DNA of 64,000 nucleotides from Arthrobacter_E sp041360795 (GCF_041360795.1 NZ_JBFUPW010000004.1:310001-374000); one strand, 5' to 3'; positions 16,023 through 24,450 are shown, counted from the stretch's first letter. A program made the numbers and translations. The notes: generated by a model from the letters alone, not told the origin.

Positions 16023-17072
16023 TCAGTAGAACTCCACGGTGTTGACCACATTACGCAATGGCCGCCCGTCCAGCAGCCGCGTGGCGTTCTCGGCGAAGAG
16101 GCGTGCGATCCGCTCCGCTTCCTTGGAGTTCAGCGCAGCGGTGTGCGGGCTGACGAGCACATCGTCGCGATCCCACAGCGGAGAATCGGCCGGCAGGGGC
16201 TCCACTTCGAAGACATCCAGTGCGGCGAAGGACACGCGGCCACTCTCGAGGGCGGCCAGCAGGGCCTCCTCATCGATGACCGTGCCACGGCCGACGTTGC
16301 TGACGATCGCGCCCGGCTTGATGTTTCCCAGGACCTCGTGGCCCACCAGGTGATGCGTCTGCTCGGTGCCGGGGAGGGTGACGACCAGGGCGTCCACCTC
16401 GGCCGCGGCTTGCGCCAGATCCTCGACCGGGATGAGACGGTCCACGCCTTCGACGGGCTCGCCGCTGCGGGTGGTCCCCCAGACGGTGGCGCCCAGGGCC
16501 TTGAAGCGGCGGGCGCACTCGGCGCCGATTCCGCCGAGCCCCACCACGAGCACGGTCATCTCGTCGAGCTGCTTCATCTCCCAGCGGTCGCTCCACTCGC
16601 GGTCACGCTGCTGCGCCTGGAGGCGGGGCAGCGACTTGGCGCCCGCGAGGACGCCGAACACCGCGAATTCGGCGAGCGGGCCGCCGTGGACGCCGGCCGA
16701 CGTCGTGAAGGTGATCCGTTCGAGCGCCTCGGAGGGGAGGTCGGCCGCCTTGACCTGGCTGCCGCCGCCGGCCGCCGTGGTGTGCACCCAGCGGAGCGCC
16801 GGGTTGGCGGCGACGGTGCGCGTCAGAGCCGCGGCGTCGACGTCGGGGATGCCGAAGAGGAACTCGGCGGAGTCGACCAGCTGCTCGAAGGCGCGCTGTT
16901 CCTCGTCGGAGCGGACGTGGTCGGGGTCGCCGGACCAGTCGGCCGCGCCGCGCATGGGGTGGTACAGCTCGTGCTGCCGGATCACGTCGAGGCGCGGCTC
17001 CAGACGCTCGATCAGCTGGCAGTGCTCCTCGGAGAGCGGGACCGCGACGACGGCGCGGGCTTTCTCAGACAT
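16023..17072 (-). CDS. D-isomer-specific 2-hydroxyacid dehydrogenase
   Basis: 349 aa. NAD-binding motif VLVVGLGGIG (GxGxxG, about 175-190). The catalytic triad context is recognisable: Arg in NVGRGTVIDE, Glu in DVFEVEPLP and His in VSPHTAALN. It reduces a 2-keto acid to the D-hydroxy acid, or the reverse. Context (ketogluconate-type locus) suggests 2-ketogluconate/hydroxypyruvate/glyoxylate reductase activity. ATG 17072 is preceded by GGGGA. Divergent from the beta-hydroxyacid dehydrogenase gene, with an operator between them. Confidence 0.85.
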   Translation of the reverse strand: MSEKARAVVAVPLSEEHCQLIERLEPRLDVIRQHELYHPMRGAADWSGDPDHVRSDEEQRAFEQLVDSAEFLFGIPDVDAAALTRTVAANPALRWVHTTAAGGGSQVKAADLPSEALERITFTTSAGVHGGPLAEFAVFGVLAGAKSLPRLQAQQRDREWSDRWEMKQLDEMTVLVVGLGGIGAECARRFKALGATVWGTTRSGEPVEGVDRLIPVEDLAQAAAEVDALVVTLPGTEQTHHLVGHEVLGNIKPGAIVSNVGRGTVIDEEALLAALESGRVSFAALDVFEVEPLPADSPLWDRDDVLVSPHTAALNSKEAERIARLFAENATRLLDGRPLRNVVNTVEFY

Positions 17073-17146
17073 GGTGTCCCCTTCTTTGCGGCAGTCCGGA
17101 CGTCGCCCCGTGACGGGGCACACAACTTCTCCAAGGGTAACGCGAA

Positions 17147-17170
17147 TTCAACCAGTTGAACACTGTTCGA
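17147..17170. promoter_or_regulatory. Double palindromic operator in divergent promoter
   Basis: TTCAAC-CA-GTTGAA (17147-17160) overlaps TTGAAC-ACT-GTTCGA (17156-17170). The second is the same palindrome as at 14932-14946 with one mismatch. It overlaps the -35 region of the leaderless plus-strand gene at 17199 (-10 TAAGCT at 17187-17192). Probable IclR-regulator site. Confidence 0.65.
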
Positions 17171-17198
17171 AATATTGGATTTGCCTTAAGCTGGCCTC

Positions 17199-18074
17199 AT
17201 GACCCACACGACACTCGGCATCATCGGGCTCGGCGCCATGGGGGCGCCCATGGCCCGGCACCTGCTCGACAGCCATGGAAGCCTGACGATCACCGCCCGC
17301 CGCCCTCAGCCGGACCTCGTGGAGGCCGGCGCCAGCTGGGCGGAGACGCCGCGCGAACTCGCCGCGTCGGTCGACGCCCTCCTGGTCATGCTCCCAGATC
17401 TCCCCCAGCTGGAGGAAGTCCTGTCCGGAGAGGACGGACTCCTTGCCGGCGTCCGGGACAGCGGATTGCTGCTCCTGGTCGGATCCACGAGCTCCGCGAC
17501 CGGCGTCCGCGCCCTCGCCGAGCGGCTGAGCACGGAGACCGAGGGGCGCGTCCGCGTCGTCGACTGCCCTGTTTCCGGCGGCGAGGACGGCGCGAAGGCC
17601 GCCACGCTCTCGATCATGCTCGGCGGCGCCGACAACGACGCGTCCCTGGCCACGGAGCTGCTCGCCCCCTGCGGCAACCCGGTACACCTGGGGCCGCTCG
17701 GCGCGGGACAGGTCGCCAAGGCGTGCAATCAGATGGTCGTCTCCGCAACGATCCTCGCGCTCGGCGAGGCGACCGTACTGGCGGACCGCTCGGGCATCGA
17801 CCTCGACAAGATGTGGGGGCTCCTCGCCGGAGGGTACGCGGGGTCTCGGCTGCTCGACTCGCGCCGCGAGAAGCTCGTCACCGGCGACGACTCCCCCTCC
17901 GGCGTCGCCAAGTACATGGTGAAGGACCTGGCCTCCGCCGCCGAGATCGCCGACGCGACCGGGACCCGCCCGGTCCTCCTGCCGACCCTGCGGGCGGCCT
18001 TCGACGAGATCGTGGAATCCGGGCTGGGCGACCAGGACATCGCGGTGAGCCGGAGGTTCGTCGCGGAGCGCTGA
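17199..18074 (+). CDS. Beta-hydroxyacid dehydrogenase (3-hydroxyisobutyrate/tartronate semialdehyde reductase family)
   Basis: 291 aa. N-terminal Rossmann motif GIIGLGAMGAPMARHL (GxGxxG), substrate-binding DCPVSGGEDGAK, and the catalytic Lys helix GAGQVAKACNQ, all diagnostic of the family. It likely reduces tartronate semialdehyde or a related product of sugar-acid breakdown, consistent with its neighbours. Begins at ATG 17199, 6 nt after a TAAGCT -10, implying a leaderless mRNA. Downstream palindrome P5 lies 14 nt after the stop. Confidence 0.85.
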   Translation: MTHTTLGIIGLGAMGAPMARHLLDSHGSLTITARRPQPDLVEAGASWAETPRELAASVDALLVMLPDLPQLEEVLSGEDGLLAGVRDSGLLLLVGSTSSATGVRALAERLSTETEGRVRVVDCPVSGGEDGAKAATLSIMLGGADNDASLATELLAPCGNPVHLGPLGAGQVAKACNQMVVSATILALGEATVLADRSGIDLDKMWGLLAGGYAGSRLLDSRREKLVTGDDSPSGVAKYMVKDLASAAEIADATGTRPVLLPTLRAAFDEIVESGLGDQDIAVSRRFVAER

Positions 18075-18088
18075 GGCCCTCCGCCTGA

Positions 18089-18149
18089 GTTGCGTGCTCA
18101 GTTGTTGCGGGTGTTCGGGCCCGGAACCCGCAACTACTGAGCACGCAAC
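18089..18149. repeat. Intergenic palindrome P5 (24-bp arms)
   Basis: Arms 18089-18112 and 18126-18149, one mismatch, 13-nt loop. Each arm has GTTGCG twice (15-bp spacing). Lies 14 nt after the beta-hydroxyacid dehydrogenase stop. Confidence 0.9.
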
Positions 18150-18188
18150 ACGTGGGCGCTCGAGGAACGGGCCCGGGGTGGCGCGGCA

Positions 18189-18245
18189 CTTGTATCTCCC
18201 GACTGGTACAAGCAGAATGGCTTTGTACCAGTCTGCGGATACAAG
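18189..18245. promoter_or_regulatory. Nested double operator for the YtrA-type GntR regulator
   Basis: Two copies of TTGTAYC-N8-GRTACAA, at 18190-18211 and 18223-18244, centre spacing 33 bp (about three helical turns). Together they form a concentric 57-bp dyad. The second copy ends just before the GGGGG ribosome-binding site of the membrane protein gene, so binding should block transcription of the two-gene unit that includes the regulator. Confidence 0.75.
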
Positions 18246-18254
18246 GGGGATGTC

Positions 18255-19139
18255 ATGTCAGCGATCCTGGTCATCGGAGGGATCCTCCTGATCTCCTTCA
18301 GCGGCAGCTTTCAACTGCGGTCCAGCCCTCTGAGTCCCACGTACGGCCGGCTCACGTTGATGCTCGGCGAGTTCCTTCTGATCCTGGCGCCGGGCTTCGA
18401 ATTCCACCGTCAGCACCCCGAATGGCTCGGACTGCCCCTCTTCGTCGCTCCGGGCGCAGGACTCGCTCTCGCCCTGGTGGCCTTCGGCGTCGCCAGTGAC
18501 GGCAGCCGTCGCACCATCCAGCCTGTCCGCTCCGCGAACCTCACCACCCGCACCGTCGGGAGCTACCTGTCCCGCTCCGCCCGGAGGAAACTCGGGCTCC
18601 TGACCGCCGGCGTCGTGGTGCTGGTGCTGATCGGAGGGCTCACGTCCAGCCCGGACGGTTCCGGTTTCCACCGCGCGTTCAGCGTGCACGGCGCAGGCCA
18701 GAGTGCCACGGCGAGCCCTTATCCCGGCTGGTTCTACGGCGTACCGCTGCTGCTGACCCTGCCCCCGCTCGCGCTCGGGACCTGGGTGGCACTGCGACGG
18801 GTCAGGCTGCTTCCGGCGATCACGACCGACCCCGCGCGGGACGCCCGCTGGCGCACCTCTCTTGCCGAGGTGCTGCTCTCCACGGTGGAGATCGCACTGC
18901 TGTGCGGGATGGCGGGCCTGGTGTTCGGGTTCGCCACGGCCTTCACCCCGCTGGCATCGCTCAGTCAGGATCCCGTCCCTCTTCTCATCGTTCAGGCCGC
19001 CTTCCGCGGGGCGGGCCTGGCCCTCGGGGTCTGGGCGGTCGCGCTGTTCATCCGCGCCGTCGTCCGCGTGTTCCGGTTCCGGGGCATGCTGGACGGCCGG
19101 GATTTCGCGGCGCCCCTCCCTGCGAGCCGGGAGCACTAG
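18255..19139 (+). CDS. Membrane protein of unknown function, partner of GntR regulator
   Basis: 294 aa with about seven hydrophobic segments (near 3-15, 32-45, 57-80, 113-132, 158-178, 208-235 and 245-270). No enzymatic motif seen. The stop codon (TAG 19137-19139) directly abuts the ATG of the GntR gene, so the two are certainly co-transcribed. YtrA-type regulators often control ABC exporter or integral membrane genes sensing envelope stress or antibiotics. By analogy this may be an envelope-stress membrane protein, but that is inference. Confidence 0.75.
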   Translation: MSAILVIGGILLISFSGSFQLRSSPLSPTYGRLTLMLGEFLLILAPGFEFHRQHPEWLGLPLFVAPGAGLALALVAFGVASDGSRRTIQPVRSANLTTRTVGSYLSRSARRKLGLLTAGVVVLVLIGGLTSSPDGSGFHRAFSVHGAGQSATASPYPGWFYGVPLLLTLPPLALGTWVALRRVRLLPAITTDPARDARWRTSLAEVLLSTVEIALLCGMAGLVFGFATAFTPLASLSQDPVPLLIVQAAFRGAGLALGVWAVALFIRAVVRVFRFRGMLDGRDFAAPLPASREH

Positions 19140-19493
19140 ATGCTCATCACCATCGACGTCACGAGTCCCGTCCCCGTCTTCGAGCAGCTCCGGGAGCAGA
19201 TCGCGGCCCAGATCATGCTCGGGGCGCTGCCGGTCGGCGAGCGCCTGCCTCCGATCCGGCAGCTCGCCTCCGATCTGGCCCTCTCCCCCGGCACGGTGGC
19301 CCGCAGTTACGCCGCCCTTGAGGCCGCGGGCATGATCGTCACGATGCGCGGCCAGGGCACCCGGGTGGCGCCGCGGGACCGCGTCGTCGATGCGGACCTC
19401 CACAGCGCCGCGGACGCGTACCTCCAGGCCGGCCGGAAGTCCGGGCTCGGCCTCAACGAGCTCATCGCCCTGTTGCGGGCGCGGCACCGCTGA
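19140..19493 (+). CDS. GntR-family regulator, YtrA subfamily
   Basis: 117 aa, the short GntR form. Winged helix-turn-helix at about 10-75 (VFEQLREQIAAQIMLGALPVGERLPPIRQLA, then LSPGTVARSYAALEAAGM), followed by only about 40 residues, which is typical of YtrA and excludes the large effector domains of FadR or HutC types. Likely autorepressor of the membrane protein-regulator pair through the double TTGTAYC-N8-GRTACAA operator. Confidence 0.88.
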   Translation: MLITIDVTSPVPVFEQLREQIAAQIMLGALPVGERLPPIRQLASDLALSPGTVARSYAALEAAGMIVTMRGQGTRVAPRDRVVDADLHSAADAYLQAGRKSGLGLNELIALLRARHR

Positions 19494-19503
19494 GGACGCC
19501 CCC

Positions 19504-19521
19504 TGTCCGGGACCCCGGACA
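19504..19521. promoter_or_regulatory. Histidine-utilisation operator upstream of hutG
   Basis: TGTCCGGGACCCCGGACA is a perfect 8-2-8 palindrome 54-71 nt before the hutG start. The same 18-bp sequence with only the central spacer and one arm base changed occurs upstream of hutU at 28172-28189, so it is very likely the hut regulon operator. Confidence 0.7.
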
Positions 19522-19574
19522 CGCTCCGTCGGGACCCTCTCGGCTTCCAGGCCGGAAACAGGTGGAATGGAACC

Positions 19575-20564
19575 ATGACCCTGCGCGCACCCTCCGTCGA
19601 CGTCCCGCCTCAGCCCTGGACCGGTCGCCACGACGGCGATGGCCCCGAGCACGCCCGCCACTGGCAGCGCGTGCAGGCACTGCCCGCCACGGCTGACACG
19701 GGCGCCGGCACGGGTGAGGCCGAGGGCGCCGTGCGGCCCGCCGTCGTCGTCGGGTTCGCGAGTGACGCCGGGGTGGCCCGCAATAAGGGCCGTGTCGGAG
19801 CCGCCGCGGGACCGGCCGCGATCCGCGCCGCACTCGGTCCGCTGGCCGTGCACGACGGGCGCGTGCTCGCCGACGCCGGTGACGTGCGTGTGGAGGGCGA
19901 CCGTCTGGAGGACGGCCAGGCGCGGTTCGGCGCCGCGGTCGCGCAGCTGATCGACGACGGCGCGCTGACGGTCGGTCTCGGCGGCGGGCATGAGATCGCG
20001 TACGCCAGCTACCGGGGCGTCGCCGGAAGCGCGAAGGTCACCGGGGGTGCGCGCTGGGGCGTGCTGAACCTGGACGCGCACTTCGACCTCCGGGATGAGG
20101 AGAACCCCAGCTCCGGCACCCCGTTCCTGCAGATGGCCCACGAGGAGAAGGCCCTGGGCCGGGAGCTGCGCTACGCCGTGCTGGGCATCAGCCGGCCGAA
20201 CAACACCCGCGTGCTCTTCGACGAAGCCGACAGCCTCGGCGTGACGTACCTCCTCGATGAGGACTGCTCGCGGGAGACGGCGGAGGCCTTCGTGCGGGAC
20301 TTCGTGGACGGCCTGGATGTCGTCTATCTGACGATCGACCTGGACGTGCTGCCCGCCGCCGTCGCGCCCGGGGTCAGTGCGCCCGCCGCCTACGGGGTGC
20401 CGCTGGAGATCATCAACGCCGTCTGCCGTCAGGTCGCCGCCAGCGGGAAGCTCCTGCACGTGGACGTCGCCGAGCTGAACCCCGGTTTCGACATCGACGG
20501 CCGCACCGCGAAGGTCGCCGCGCGACTGCTTGACACCATCCTGGGCGCCGCGCTCACGAGCTGA
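19575..20564 (+). CDS. hutG: Formimidoylglutamase
   Basis: 329 aa, arginase/agmatinase/formiminoglutamase fold. Binuclear manganese ligands are visible in GLGGGHE, NLDAHFDLR and TIDLDVLPAAVAPG. Converts N-formimino-L-glutamate to glutamate and formamide, the last step of histidine degradation. hutH and hutU lie 4-8 kb away on the other strand, and the shared palindromic operator supports the assignment over arginase or agmatinase. ATG 19575 is preceded by AGGTGGA. Its 3' end overlaps the convergent antiporter gene by 11 nt. Confidence 0.9.
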   Translation: MTLRAPSVDVPPQPWTGRHDGDGPEHARHWQRVQALPATADTGAGTGEAEGAVRPAVVVGFASDAGVARNKGRVGAAAGPAAIRAALGPLAVHDGRVLADAGDVRVEGDRLEDGQARFGAAVAQLIDDGALTVGLGGGHEIAYASYRGVAGSAKVTGGARWGVLNLDAHFDLRDEENPSSGTPFLQMAHEEKALGRELRYAVLGISRPNNTRVLFDEADSLGVTYLLDEDCSRETAEAFVRDFVDGLDVVYLTIDLDVLPAAVAPGVSAPAAYGVPLEIINAVCRQVAASGKLLHVDVAELNPGFDIDGRTAKVAARLLDTILGAALTS

Positions 20565-21783
20565 CGTCACCGGCTGCCGGGGCTTGCGGCGTCGCCCCCG
20601 GCGGCGGTGTCGACGACGGCGAGGTGGTGGCGGGGCGGTTCGCGTCGTCCTCCGCCACCGTGAACCTCCGCGCGGCGAACGCCCCGGACACCGTGGTGGC
20701 GGCGATGGTCAGGAGCGCCCCGAGGATCAGGGCGCTCGCCTCTCCGGGCGCGAGCAGATGGTTCTGCGTGCCGATGGTCGCGGCGGCCACGGGAACCCCG
20801 AGCTGCGCGCAGGCCAGGACCGCGAGCGGAAGCGGCGCGCCGAGCAGCCGGCCGACCGCGTGGCTCAGCACCGCACCCAGCCCGAGCGCGACGCCCAGCC
20901 CGATCATCGCCGGATTCACCGCCAGCTCCCGCATGTTGAGGGACGCCCCGAGCCATACGAAGAACAGCGGGCCCAGGAATCCCTCGGTGATCGCGAAGAG
21001 CTGCCGCGCCAGCCGCCGGGGCTCCCCCACCGCGGACACCACCAGGCCGAAGCTGAACCCGGCGAGCATGATCGAGACGTGCGTCAGCGTGGCCAGCGCG
21101 GCGAGGGCGAAGAGCACCGCCAGCTGCACCCTCAGCTCCACCGCGAACAGCCGGTCCTCGGACACTGTGTGGATGCGGCGCCGGATCCCGCTCCGCTCGC
21201 CCTGCCGCAGGACGAAGAACAGCACGACGGCGCACGCCCCCACCGCGAGCGCGCCCAGGGCCGCGCGGGGTGCGTGAGCCGGATCGATGGCCAGGGGCAG
21301 CGCCACGATCGCGGCCGTGTCCGCGAGGGCGACGGACGCGATGGTCTGGAGCACCTGGGGACCCCCGAGCCGCAGGCCGTCGACGATCGGCAGGACCAGC
21401 GCCGCCGAACTCGAGGCCAGCAGCACGGCGTACAGCGGGGCATGGGCGAGCCCGAAGAGCGCGGCGATGCCGAGCCCCAGGAGCACCGACACCCCCGCGG
21501 TCACGCCGAAGCGGACCGCACCCCGGCCCAGGGCGCTGCGGATCCGGGCGTCCCGCACGGGGACATGAGTGCCGGCCACGAACATGATCAGGGCGAATCC
21601 CAGATCCGCCAGGAACGTGAAGGTCTTGTCCGAGGCGTCGACCAGCCCGAACCCGGTCCGACCGATCACCAGGCCGGCCACGAGTTCTCCGAGCACCAGC
21701 GGCAGATGCCATTTCCGGGGCAGCGCGAGGAGCGGGCCGAGCAGGGCCACGAGCACCACCAGCGACAACGCAGGGAATCCCAT
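20554..21783 (-). CDS. Cation:proton antiporter (CPA2/Kef-like)
   Basis: 409 aa with about 12 transmembrane segments. N-terminal LPLVLGELVAGLVIGRTGFGL and FLADLGFALIMFVAGTHVP match the Na+/H+ exchanger domain of CPA2 antiporters. No C-terminal TrkA-N domain; the last 40 residues are a Pro/Thr/Ser-rich tail. Likely exchanges Na+ or K+ for H+. The ATG at 21783 lies 6 nt after TACAGT (a leaderless promoter). Confidence 0.85.
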   Translation of the reverse strand: MGFPALSLVVLVALLGPLLALPRKWHLPLVLGELVAGLVIGRTGFGLVDASDKTFTFLADLGFALIMFVAGTHVPVRDARIRSALGRGAVRFGVTAGVSVLLGLGIAALFGLAHAPLYAVLLASSSAALVLPIVDGLRLGGPQVLQTIASVALADTAAIVALPLAIDPAHAPRAALGALAVGACAVVLFFVLRQGERSGIRRRIHTVSEDRLFAVELRVQLAVLFALAALATLTHVSIMLAGFSFGLVVSAVGEPRRLARQLFAITEGFLGPLFFVWLGASLNMRELAVNPAMIGLGVALGLGAVLSHAVGRLLGAPLPLAVLACAQLGVPVAAATIGTQNHLLAPGEASALILGALLTIAATTVSGAFAARRFTVAEDDANRPATTSPSSTPPPGATPQAPAAGDVSS

Positions 21784-21815
21784 GGGGCAACTGTAGGCCG
21801 CCTGACCCGCCCCGC

Positions 21816-21886
21816 GCCGAAACAGTGAGTTCCCGCTGAAACCGTGTGTTCTGATCACTGTTTCGACGGAAAACCACTGTTTCGGC
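21816..21886. repeat. Intergenic palindrome P6 (family A, diverged)
   Basis: 31-nt arms (21816-21846 and 21856-21886) with several mismatches. Arm 2 is essentially the family A sequence of P3 and P8 (CACTGTTTCGACGGAAAAC then CACTGTTTCGGC), while arm 1 has drifted. Shares a gap with P7. Confidence 0.85.
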
Positions 21887-21944
21887 GGGGCCGGGATGAC
21901 GGCCGCTCGACCAGCCCTGACAACACCCCTCGCCCTCAAAACAC

Positions 21945-22016
21945 CATCGACTGCTCCACACGATGCCGTTTCACGCCTATTCCGGGCGTTTCGGGCATCG
22001 TAGGGAGCAGTCGATG
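21945..22016. repeat. Intergenic palindrome P7 (family B)
   Basis: Arms 21945-21967 and 21993-22016 pair over about 23 bp with a few mismatches (CATCGACTGCTCC...GATGCC / GGCATCGTAGGGAGCAGTCGATG). Same family as P9 at 26236-26305. Ends 23 nt after the SDR-hydrolase stop. Confidence 0.88.
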
Positions 22017-22039
22017 AGAGGGGGCGGCTTGCCGGGTCG

Positions 22040-23848
22040 TCAGACTCGAGCGCCCCGGGCCACTGCGCCCTGCAGCAGCCCGGTGAGGACGTCGGCGTGC
22101 GTCAGCTGCGGATGGTGGCCCGCACCGCGGACCGTGATCAGCTCGACGTTGCCCCGAGCCTCGAGTTCCTCCACCGCCTCGGGAGCGAGCGGATCCTCGC
22201 TGCCCGTGATGATGCGGACGGGACCCGTGAAGCGTCCCAGCGCGGCGCGAAGCTCGGCCCGCCAGCGCTTCGACCCCGCGAGGATGAGCTGCGAGGCCAC
22301 CCTAGGAGCCGCGCCCCTCTTGAGATCGCCGACACTGGATTCCAGAGCTGCGGCACTCGCATCCGACCCGGTCAGACGGCGCGACAGCTTCACCGCGTCG
22401 GTCCGCCGCAGGTACGCGCTGACGAACGGTTTCAGGACGGCCGGGAAGCCACCCGGGGCCTGGAGGAAGAACGGCGCGACCAGCGTGAGGGACCGGACCC
22501 GCTCGGGGAATCGCGCTGCGGCGAGCACGGCGGCGCCCGCGCCGATCGAGTGGCCGAGGAGGTCGACGTCGTCGCCGCGGAGCAGCGCCGGCAGCCATTC
22601 CTCCCAGTCCTGGACGCCGGTCCCGCCGCTGAGGCCCAGCCCGGGCAGGTCGACGGCCCGCGCGCCGATGCCCTCGGCGACGCCGGCCCACGTGTCGGCG
22701 TTGACCGGCAGGCCGGGCAGGATCACACGGGAGGCCTCGCGGTCACCGAGCTCGAAGGTGCGCACACCGGCGACGTCCACGAAGCGCCGGTCGGGCGCCA
22801 TGGCGGCTCCGAAACGGTGTGCCGCCAGGTGGTCGGCCCAGAGGTCGAGCGACTGGAAGACGTCGGGGGTGCGGAGTCCGTTCCGAGCAGCCAGCTCGAC
22901 AGCGGACTCCGTCGGATAGCGGTCGTCCGAGAGGAAGCCGCGGGTTTCCGGGTCCACTTTGCTGAGGCTCTGCGGGAGCTTCTTGATGACGCTGACCGGG
23001 ATCCTCAGCCGCGGGACCTTTCCGCCGAGGTGCCGGCCCACGTGGGTGAGCATTTCCGCGAGAGGCGGAGTCGCGTCGTCGAGCACCCAGAAGGACTGGT
23101 TCACCGCGGCGGGATCGGCGGCGGCCGCGGCCATGAACGACGCCATGTAGTCGACCGTCAACACGGGCAGGAAGGTGGAATTGCCTGCGGGGAGCGCGGC
23201 GGCGGTGCCGTCCCAGAGCTGTTCGATGTTCCGCGCCAGGCCGATGACCTGGTCCGATTCACCGGTGACGCTGTCGCCGATGACGGCGGCCGGGTTCATG
23301 ATCGTCCACGGGACGCCCCGCTCCGTGGCCAGGGCCTGGAAGATGGCGTCGGATTCCACCTTGGAGGCCTCGTAGCCGCCGAGTTCCCGGTACACCTCCG
23401 TGCGTCGCTGGTCGGACCACGGGACTTCTGCCGGGTCCTGCCCGCCGACGCGGTATCCGGAGATATGCAGCAGTCGCTGCAGCTTGGGGAAACCGGCGGC
23501 GAAATCGATCAGCTTCTCGACGATGCCGACGTTCGCGCTGCGCGCCTCCTCGGCGGACATGCCGAAGCGGAAGGTCCCGGCACAGTTGTGGATCTCGGTG
23601 ATGTGAGGCAAGGCCGCGGGGCCGCCCGCGATGATCTCGGGGGCGCCGAAGTCGGCGATCACGGTGCTGACATGCTGCGTCAGACCGTGGTCCGCGAGCC
23701 ACTGCCGGACCCGTTCCGCCGAGGCTTCACTCCGGACGGCCGCTGTGACATTGGCGCCGGCCTGCGCGAGGGTCAGCACCAGGTGGCGGCCGATCAGACC
23801 CGAGGCGCCGAAGACGAGGGCCTGGCGGGATGCTCCATGAGAGCTCAT
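22040..23848 (-). CDS. SDR (NAD-binding) - alpha/beta-hydrolase fusion protein
   Basis: 602 aa, two enzymes in one chain. Residues 1 to about 345 are an extended SDR: GASGLIG (Gly14, Gly17, Gly20), HNCAG, and YEASK near 150, resembling thioester-reductase/NAD_binding_4 domains. Residues about 355-602 are an alpha/beta hydrolase with nucleophile Ser in GHSIGAG, acid in ITGSEDPL and catalytic His in GAGHHPQ. The ATG (23848) overlaps the TetR stop by 4 nt (ATGA), so it is the second gene of a regulator-enzyme operon. Possible roles are lipid, ester or quinone-type substrate processing; substrate unknown. Confidence 0.82.
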   Translation of the reverse strand: MSSHGASRQALVFGASGLIGRHLVLTLAQAGANVTAAVRSEASAERVRQWLADHGLTQHVSTVIADFGAPEIIAGGPAALPHITEIHNCAGTFRFGMSAEEARSANVGIVEKLIDFAAGFPKLQRLLHISGYRVGGQDPAEVPWSDQRRTEVYRELGGYEASKVESDAIFQALATERGVPWTIMNPAAVIGDSVTGESDQVIGLARNIEQLWDGTAAALPAGNSTFLPVLTVDYMASFMAAAAADPAAVNQSFWVLDDATPPLAEMLTHVGRHLGGKVPRLRIPVSVIKKLPQSLSKVDPETRGFLSDDRYPTESAVELAARNGLRTPDVFQSLDLWADHLAAHRFGAAMAPDRRFVDVAGVRTFELGDREASRVILPGLPVNADTWAGVAEGIGARAVDLPGLGLSGGTGVQDWEEWLPALLRGDDVDLLGHSIGAGAAVLAAARFPERVRSLTLVAPFFLQAPGGFPAVLKPFVSAYLRRTDAVKLSRRLTGSDASAAALESSVGDLKRGAAPRVASQLILAGSKRWRAELRAALGRFTGPVRIITGSEDPLAPEAVEELEARGNVELITVRGAGHHPQLTHADVLTGLLQGAVARGARV

Positions 23849-24444
23849 CGCGCACTCCCGGCGGTCTGGAGGCGCTGGTTGATGAGCTCGGCCACGACGT
23901 CGGCGGCCGACAGGAGGGGCTGGACGCTCCGCGTGGCGCGGGAGACGATGACGGCGCCCTCGGTGGTCGAGACGACGACGGTCGCGAGCGCGCGGGCCGC
24001 CTCGGCGTCGAGGCCGCCGGATTCGAGCAGGGCGGCGGTCGGGGCGATCCACGACTCGAACGCGGTGGCGCAGGCTTCGCGGAGGCGTTCGCTGTCCGCG
24101 CCCATTTCGAGGGTCACCACGGAGACGGGGCACCCCAGCCGGAAGTCGCTCTCGCCGACGATCGCGGCCAGCGCCTCGATCGCGGTGCGGGCGGCGTCGG
24201 CGGGGGCTCCCGCAGTCGCGGCGGCTTCGGCGATGAGTGTTCCGAACTGCGCCGTGGCGAGCTCGATCGCGGCGACGCCGAGGCCCTCCTTGCCGTCGGG
24301 GAAGTGGAAGTAGACCGAGCCCTTGGGCGCCGCGGCGTGTTCGGCGACGGCGTTCAGACCCGTGCCGCTGTAGCCGCTGGTCTGGATGAGTTCGAGCATC
24401 GACTCCGCGAGCCGGGTCTTGGTGAGGGTTCCTTTGGATGGCAT
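23845..24444 (-). CDS. TetR-family repressor (LmrA/YxaF-like)
   Basis: 199 aa. N-terminal TetR helix-turn-helix (about 8-55: LTKTRLAESMLELIQTSGYSGTGLNAVAEHAAAPKGSVYFHF), with the PKGSVYFHFPDGKE variant found in LmrA/YxaF-type regulators. C-terminal ligand domain includes CPVSVVTLEM. Autoregulates the two-gene operon with the SDR-hydrolase fusion. A palindrome ATAGACCAGTCTAT overlaps its -10. The ATG lies 6 nt from TATTAT, so the message is probably leaderless. Confidence 0.88.
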   Translation of the reverse strand: MPSKGTLTKTRLAESMLELIQTSGYSGTGLNAVAEHAAAPKGSVYFHFPDGKEGLGVAAIELATAQFGTLIAEAAATAGAPADAARTAIEALAAIVGESDFRLGCPVSVVTLEMGADSERLREACATAFESWIAPTAALLESGGLDAEAARALATVVVSTTEGAVIVSRATRSVQPLLSAADVVAELINQRLQTAGSAR

Positions 24445-24450
24445 ACGAAA

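Noticed and set aside
18258..20570. 770-codon minus-strand frame
   Set aside because: Spans three well-supported plus-strand genes including hutG; no recognisable protein features.
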